Of a stretch of 33,617 nt of DNA, positions 31,973 to 33,617 are shown piece after piece. Source of the stretch: an uncultured Rhodospirillales bacterium (GTDB lineage: Bacteria; Pseudomonadota; Alphaproteobacteria; Acetobacterales; Acetobacteraceae); NCBI GenBank assembly GCA_903823665.1, contig CAIJTR010000158.1:1-33617 (forward strand). Reading direction: 5' to 3'. The position numbers and the translations under genes were made by a program. The notes under the pieces are model-generated. The model did no database searches and was not told the DNA's origin. It was given only the letters and a program-made list of their open reading frames with translations. The stretch's first letter is position 1; every line of letters starts with the position of its first letter.

Positions 31973-32443
31973 ATGAACGCTCTGAATCTGTCTCCGCTGT
32001 TTCGCACCGCCATCGGCTTTGATCGCCTGGCACGTATGGCCGATATGGCCGCTGCTGCGGACGTTTCGTATCCGCCTTATAACATTGAGAAAACCTCCGA
32101 AGACAGCTACCGCCTGACGATGGCCGTGGCGGGTTTTGGCCCGGACGACATCGAGCTGGTGGTGAAGGAGAACACCCTGTTCGTCGCCGGTCGCGTGGCT
32201 GGTGAGCCGGAGAAAACCGAGCTGCTGTATCGCGGCATTGCCGGGCGCGCCTTCGAGCGTCGCTTCACGCTGGCCGAGCATATGGTGGTGGACGGCGCTG
32301 ACCTGAAGAACGGTCTGCTGCAGATTGGCCTCAAGCGTGTGGTGCCGGAGGCTTCCAAGCCGCGCAAGATTGCGATTTCGGGTGCGACTTCGACTGTTAC
32401 GGCTGCGTCCAATGACAGCCAGCCGGGCGTGCAGGCTGCATAA
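31973..32443 (+). CDS. Hsp20 / IbpA-type small heat-shock protein
   Basis: A 156-residue holdase chaperone. The N-terminal NLSPLFRTAIGFDRL is characteristic of IbpA/HspA class A proteins; the alpha-crystallin domain runs from about YNIEKTSEDSYRLTMAVAGF to LKNGLLQIGLKR, with LYRGIAGRAFERRFTLAE; the C-terminal tail carries the PRKIAI I-x-I motif. The tail is longer than in E. coli IbpA. Expression is probably controlled by the thermometer hairpin over its ribosome site. A terminator lies within the opposing DUF1192 gene downstream. Confidence 0.94.
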   Translation: MNALNLSPLFRTAIGFDRLARMADMAAAADVSYPPYNIEKTSEDSYRLTMAVAGFGPDDIELVVKENTLFVAGRVAGEPEKTELLYRGIAGRAFERRFTLAEHMVVDGADLKNGLLQIGLKRVVPEASKPRKIAISGATSTVTAASNDSQPGVQAA

Positions 32444-32449
32444 GGCGGG

Positions 32450-32650
32450 TTAATTCCCGCTAGGTTTGCGAAAGAAGGCCTCGGCTGCGTTGCGGCTGAG
32501 GCCTTTTTTCGTGATGTCGGCCTCGGCGCGGGCAATTTCGGCTCGGAGTTCGTCGATGTATAGGCGCAATTCGGCGATGCCGAGCGGTTCAAGATTGAGC
32601 TTGATGAGCCGTGTGGGAACTGGCTTTGGCGTTTCATCGTCAAAGATCAT
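32450..32650 (-). CDS. DUF1192 family small protein
   Basis: A 66-residue protein beginning MIFDDETPKP and containing LEPLGIAELRLYIDELRAEIARAEADI, a helical coiled-coil-like segment typical of the alphaproteobacterial DUF1192 family. Function unknown. The ATG has GGAGA upstream. The gene ends six bases from the hsp20 stop, and the hsp20 terminator is encoded inside its 3' half. It is divergent from the TrcR gene. Confidence 0.88.
   Translation of the reverse strand: MIFDDETPKPVPTRLIKLNLEPLGIAELRLYIDELRAEIARAEADITKKGLSRNAAEAFFRKPSGN
32475..32509 (+). terminator. hsp20 terminator embedded in the DUF1192 coding sequence
   Basis: AAGGCCTC (32475-32482) pairs with GAGGCCTT (32498-32505), extended inside by GGC/GCT pairs, followed by six T residues (32504-32509) on the plus strand. 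It acts on hsp20 transcripts while the same bases encode part of DUF1192 on the other strand. Confidence 0.82.
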
Positions 32651-32692
32651 GATATTTCTCCATGCAATGGCCCGATGGGAGCATTGTCTTAC

Positions 32693-32721
32693 TTGACCCG
32701 TTGAAGTGTAGCGGTCCATAT
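32693..32721 (+). promoter_or_regulatory. Possible promoter of the TrcR gene
   Basis: TTGACC (32693-32698) followed after 17 bases by CCATAT (32716-32721). The -35 fits the alphaproteobacterial TTGAC consensus; the -10 is weak. It is about 85 bases before the ATG and points towards the TrcR gene. Confidence 0.35.
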
Positions 32722-32805
32722 GCCCGTCTTTCCTGCGGTATTGGCGCGACCTCTTCGAGGATCAAGCGCCCCGCAAGGCCCGAACGATGCCAGAAAGATG
32801 ACCTC

Positions 32806-33384
32806 ATGACCCTGCCTTTGATGCCAAAAGCCACCGCCGTGTGGCTTATCGAGAAGACCGCGCTGACCTTTACCCAGATTGCTGATTTCTGTGGCATGCA
32901 TCCGCTGGAGATCCAGGCCATTGCTGACGGTGAAGTGGCGCAGGGCATTGTTGGCTACGATCCGGTGGCGAATGTGCAGGTGACGGCGGACGACATCAAG
33001 CGCTGCGAGGCCAATACGGACGCGCGGCTGAAGCTGCTCGCCGCCGCCATGCCGCAGCCGAAGCGGGGCCGGGGTGCGCGCTATACGCCGGTGGCCAAGC
33101 GCAATGACCGTCCTGATGGCATCCTGTTCCTGCTGCGCAACTACCCGCAGCTGACCGAGGCGCAGGTGGGCAAGCTGATGGGCACCACGAAGGACACCAT
33201 TCAGAAGGTGCGTGACCGGACGCATTGGAACTCGGCGAACATCAAGCCGCGTGATCCGGTGATTTTGGGGCTTTGCACGCAGACTGATCTTAATGCGGCA
33301 GTCACGTCGGCGAATGATCGTCTGGCCCGTGAAGGGCGTGCTGTGCCGCCGCCGCCGATGCCTGAGACGGAAGAAGCGGCCTGA
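32806..33384 (+). CDS. trcR: Cell cycle transcriptional regulator TrcR (DUF1013)
   Basis: A 192-residue DUF1013 protein, the alphaproteobacterial family that includes TrcR. Visible: MPKATAVWLIEKTALTFTQIADFC with an N-terminal helix-turn-helix-like region, HPLEIQAIADGEVAQGI, a basic linker (PKRGRGARYTPVAKRNDRPD), and a second helix-turn-helix-like segment LTEAQVGKLMGTTKDTIQKVRDRTHWNS. The family is thought to regulate transcription in the cell cycle. ATG 32806 is chosen on homology; upstream codons in the frame belong to the leader. Proline-rich C-terminus. Ends before a shared convergent terminator. Confidence 0.92.
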   Translation: MTLPLMPKATAVWLIEKTALTFTQIADFCGMHPLEIQAIADGEVAQGIVGYDPVANVQVTADDIKRCEANTDARLKLLAAAMPQPKRGRGARYTPVAKRNDRPDGILFLLRNYPQLTEAQVGKLMGTTKDTIQKVRDRTHWNSANIKPRDPVILGLCTQTDLNAAVTSANDRLAREGRAVPPPPMPETEEAA

Positions 33385-33404
33385 GGCTGCGAGAGGCTTG
33401 GGCA

Positions 33405-33436
33405 TTAAAAAAGGCCGGGGTTTGCGCCCCGGCCTT
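33405..33436 (-). terminator. Bidirectional hairpin between TrcR and DUF465 genes
   Basis: A perfect 10-bp stem, AAGGCCGGGG (33411-33420) and CCCCGGCCTT (33427-33436), with TTTGCG loop. On the minus strand it is followed by a T run (33412-33407), so it terminates the DUF465 gene, and it probably also ends TrcR transcripts. Its stem is almost the same as that of the terminator at 2952-2984. Confidence 0.85.
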
Positions 33437-33444
33437 GATTTGGT

Positions 33445-33617
33445 TCAGGAAACTCCAGGTTTGATGCGGTCCATCTCTTCCTTCAATCGCAGCTTCTCGA
33501 GCTTCAATTTGGCAAGCACGCCAGTGTCTGGTCGGGGCCGGTGATCTTCGTCGGTGATGCGGCTATCCAGGCTGGCGTGGCGCGTTTTGAGACTGTCGAG
33601 ACGGGATTGCAGGTTCA
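33445..33617 (-). CDS. DUF465 (YdcH family) small coiled-coil protein, cut at the window edge
   Basis: Fifty-six codons plus stop are visible: NLQSRLDSLKTRHASLDSRI, then a proline-containing turn (DEDHRPRPD), then LAKLKLEKLRLKEEMDRIKPG. The two-helix pattern with LKxxKLxLKEEMDRI is diagnostic for the DUF465/YdcH family, whose function is unknown. The first two bases at the window edge read TG before the first full codon, so the ATG most likely lies one base outside and the protein is otherwise complete. Convergent with TrcR. Confidence 0.85.
   Translation of the reverse strand, partial: NLQSRLDSLKTRHASLDSRITDEDHRPRPDTGVLAKLKLEKLRLKEEMDRIKPGVS

Noticed and set aside
1-33617. CRISPR array, tRNA, rRNA, prophage or plasmid origin.
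   Set aside because: No regularly spaced direct repeats, no cloverleaf or rRNA segments, and no integrase, terminase or replication genes were seen.

Overview
The window is a high-GC chromosomal segment of an alphaproteobacterium, most likely Acetobacteraceae or another Rhodospirillales-like lineage (inference). The evidence is the mix of families: a DUF1013/TrcR-type cell-cycle regulator, DUF1192, DUF1194 and DUF465 proteins, a TIGR01459-type HAD protein, an alphaproteobacterial ornithine decarboxylase with a long structured leader, and a ROSE-like heat-shock leader. No rRNA, tRNA, CRISPR array, prophage or large conjugative module was seen. Most of the content is housekeeping, with a few accessory insertions.

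Layout. 1-363: the 3' tip of an IS630-type transposase followed by two related palindromic repeats. 364-3873 (minus strand): a PrpF-family isomerase, ornithine/lysine decarboxylase and a Bax-inhibitor-1 (YbhL/YccA) membrane protein; the last two each have a structured leader. 3912-9031: a YbbA/YbbP ABC exporter divergent from a tesA-thpR-(broken histidine phosphatase)-uracil-DNA-glycosylase run with overlapping genes. 9124-10957: accB-accC, for fatty-acid synthesis. 11046-14169: a Pro/Ala-rich exported protein, a Tat-exported sulfite dehydrogenase with its cytochrome c (SorA/SorB-like), and a PPK2 that appears to use a CTG start. 14243-16831: a DUF1194 VWA protein, MgtC, a LexA-like S24 repressor and a divergent 77-residue protein. 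16859-18763: pyrD and a HAD phosphatase.

18800-20268 looks accessory: an A+T-richer SPOUT methyltransferase gene and a parDE toxin-antitoxin pair, with palindromic elements between and after them. 20273-23083 (minus): yqgE, a YjdM C-terminal-domain protein and ilvD. 23190-26100: a peroxiredoxin, a tiny one-helix membrane ORF, and a methyltransferase / polyprenyl-phosphate glycosyltransferase / small flippase-like module. 26214-31423: an MBL hydrolase, a Nudix hydrolase, a malate/lactate-type dehydrogenase with a nucleoside transporter, and a GT39-type membrane glycosyltransferase. 31560-33617: rpmE, an hsp20 gene with a probable RNA thermometer, DUF1192, TrcR and a cut DUF465 gene.

I see no clearly new multi-gene system. 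The strongest leads are regulatory: adjacent speF-like and ybhL-like leaders, a thermometer hairpin sequestering the hsp20 ribosome binding site, a ParD operator inside its promoter spacer, a repressor dyad on the S24 promoter, and a terminator embedded in an opposing coding sequence. The odd gene structures are the apparent CTGA-coupled ppk2 start and the histidine phosphatase remnant kept inside an overlapping operon.
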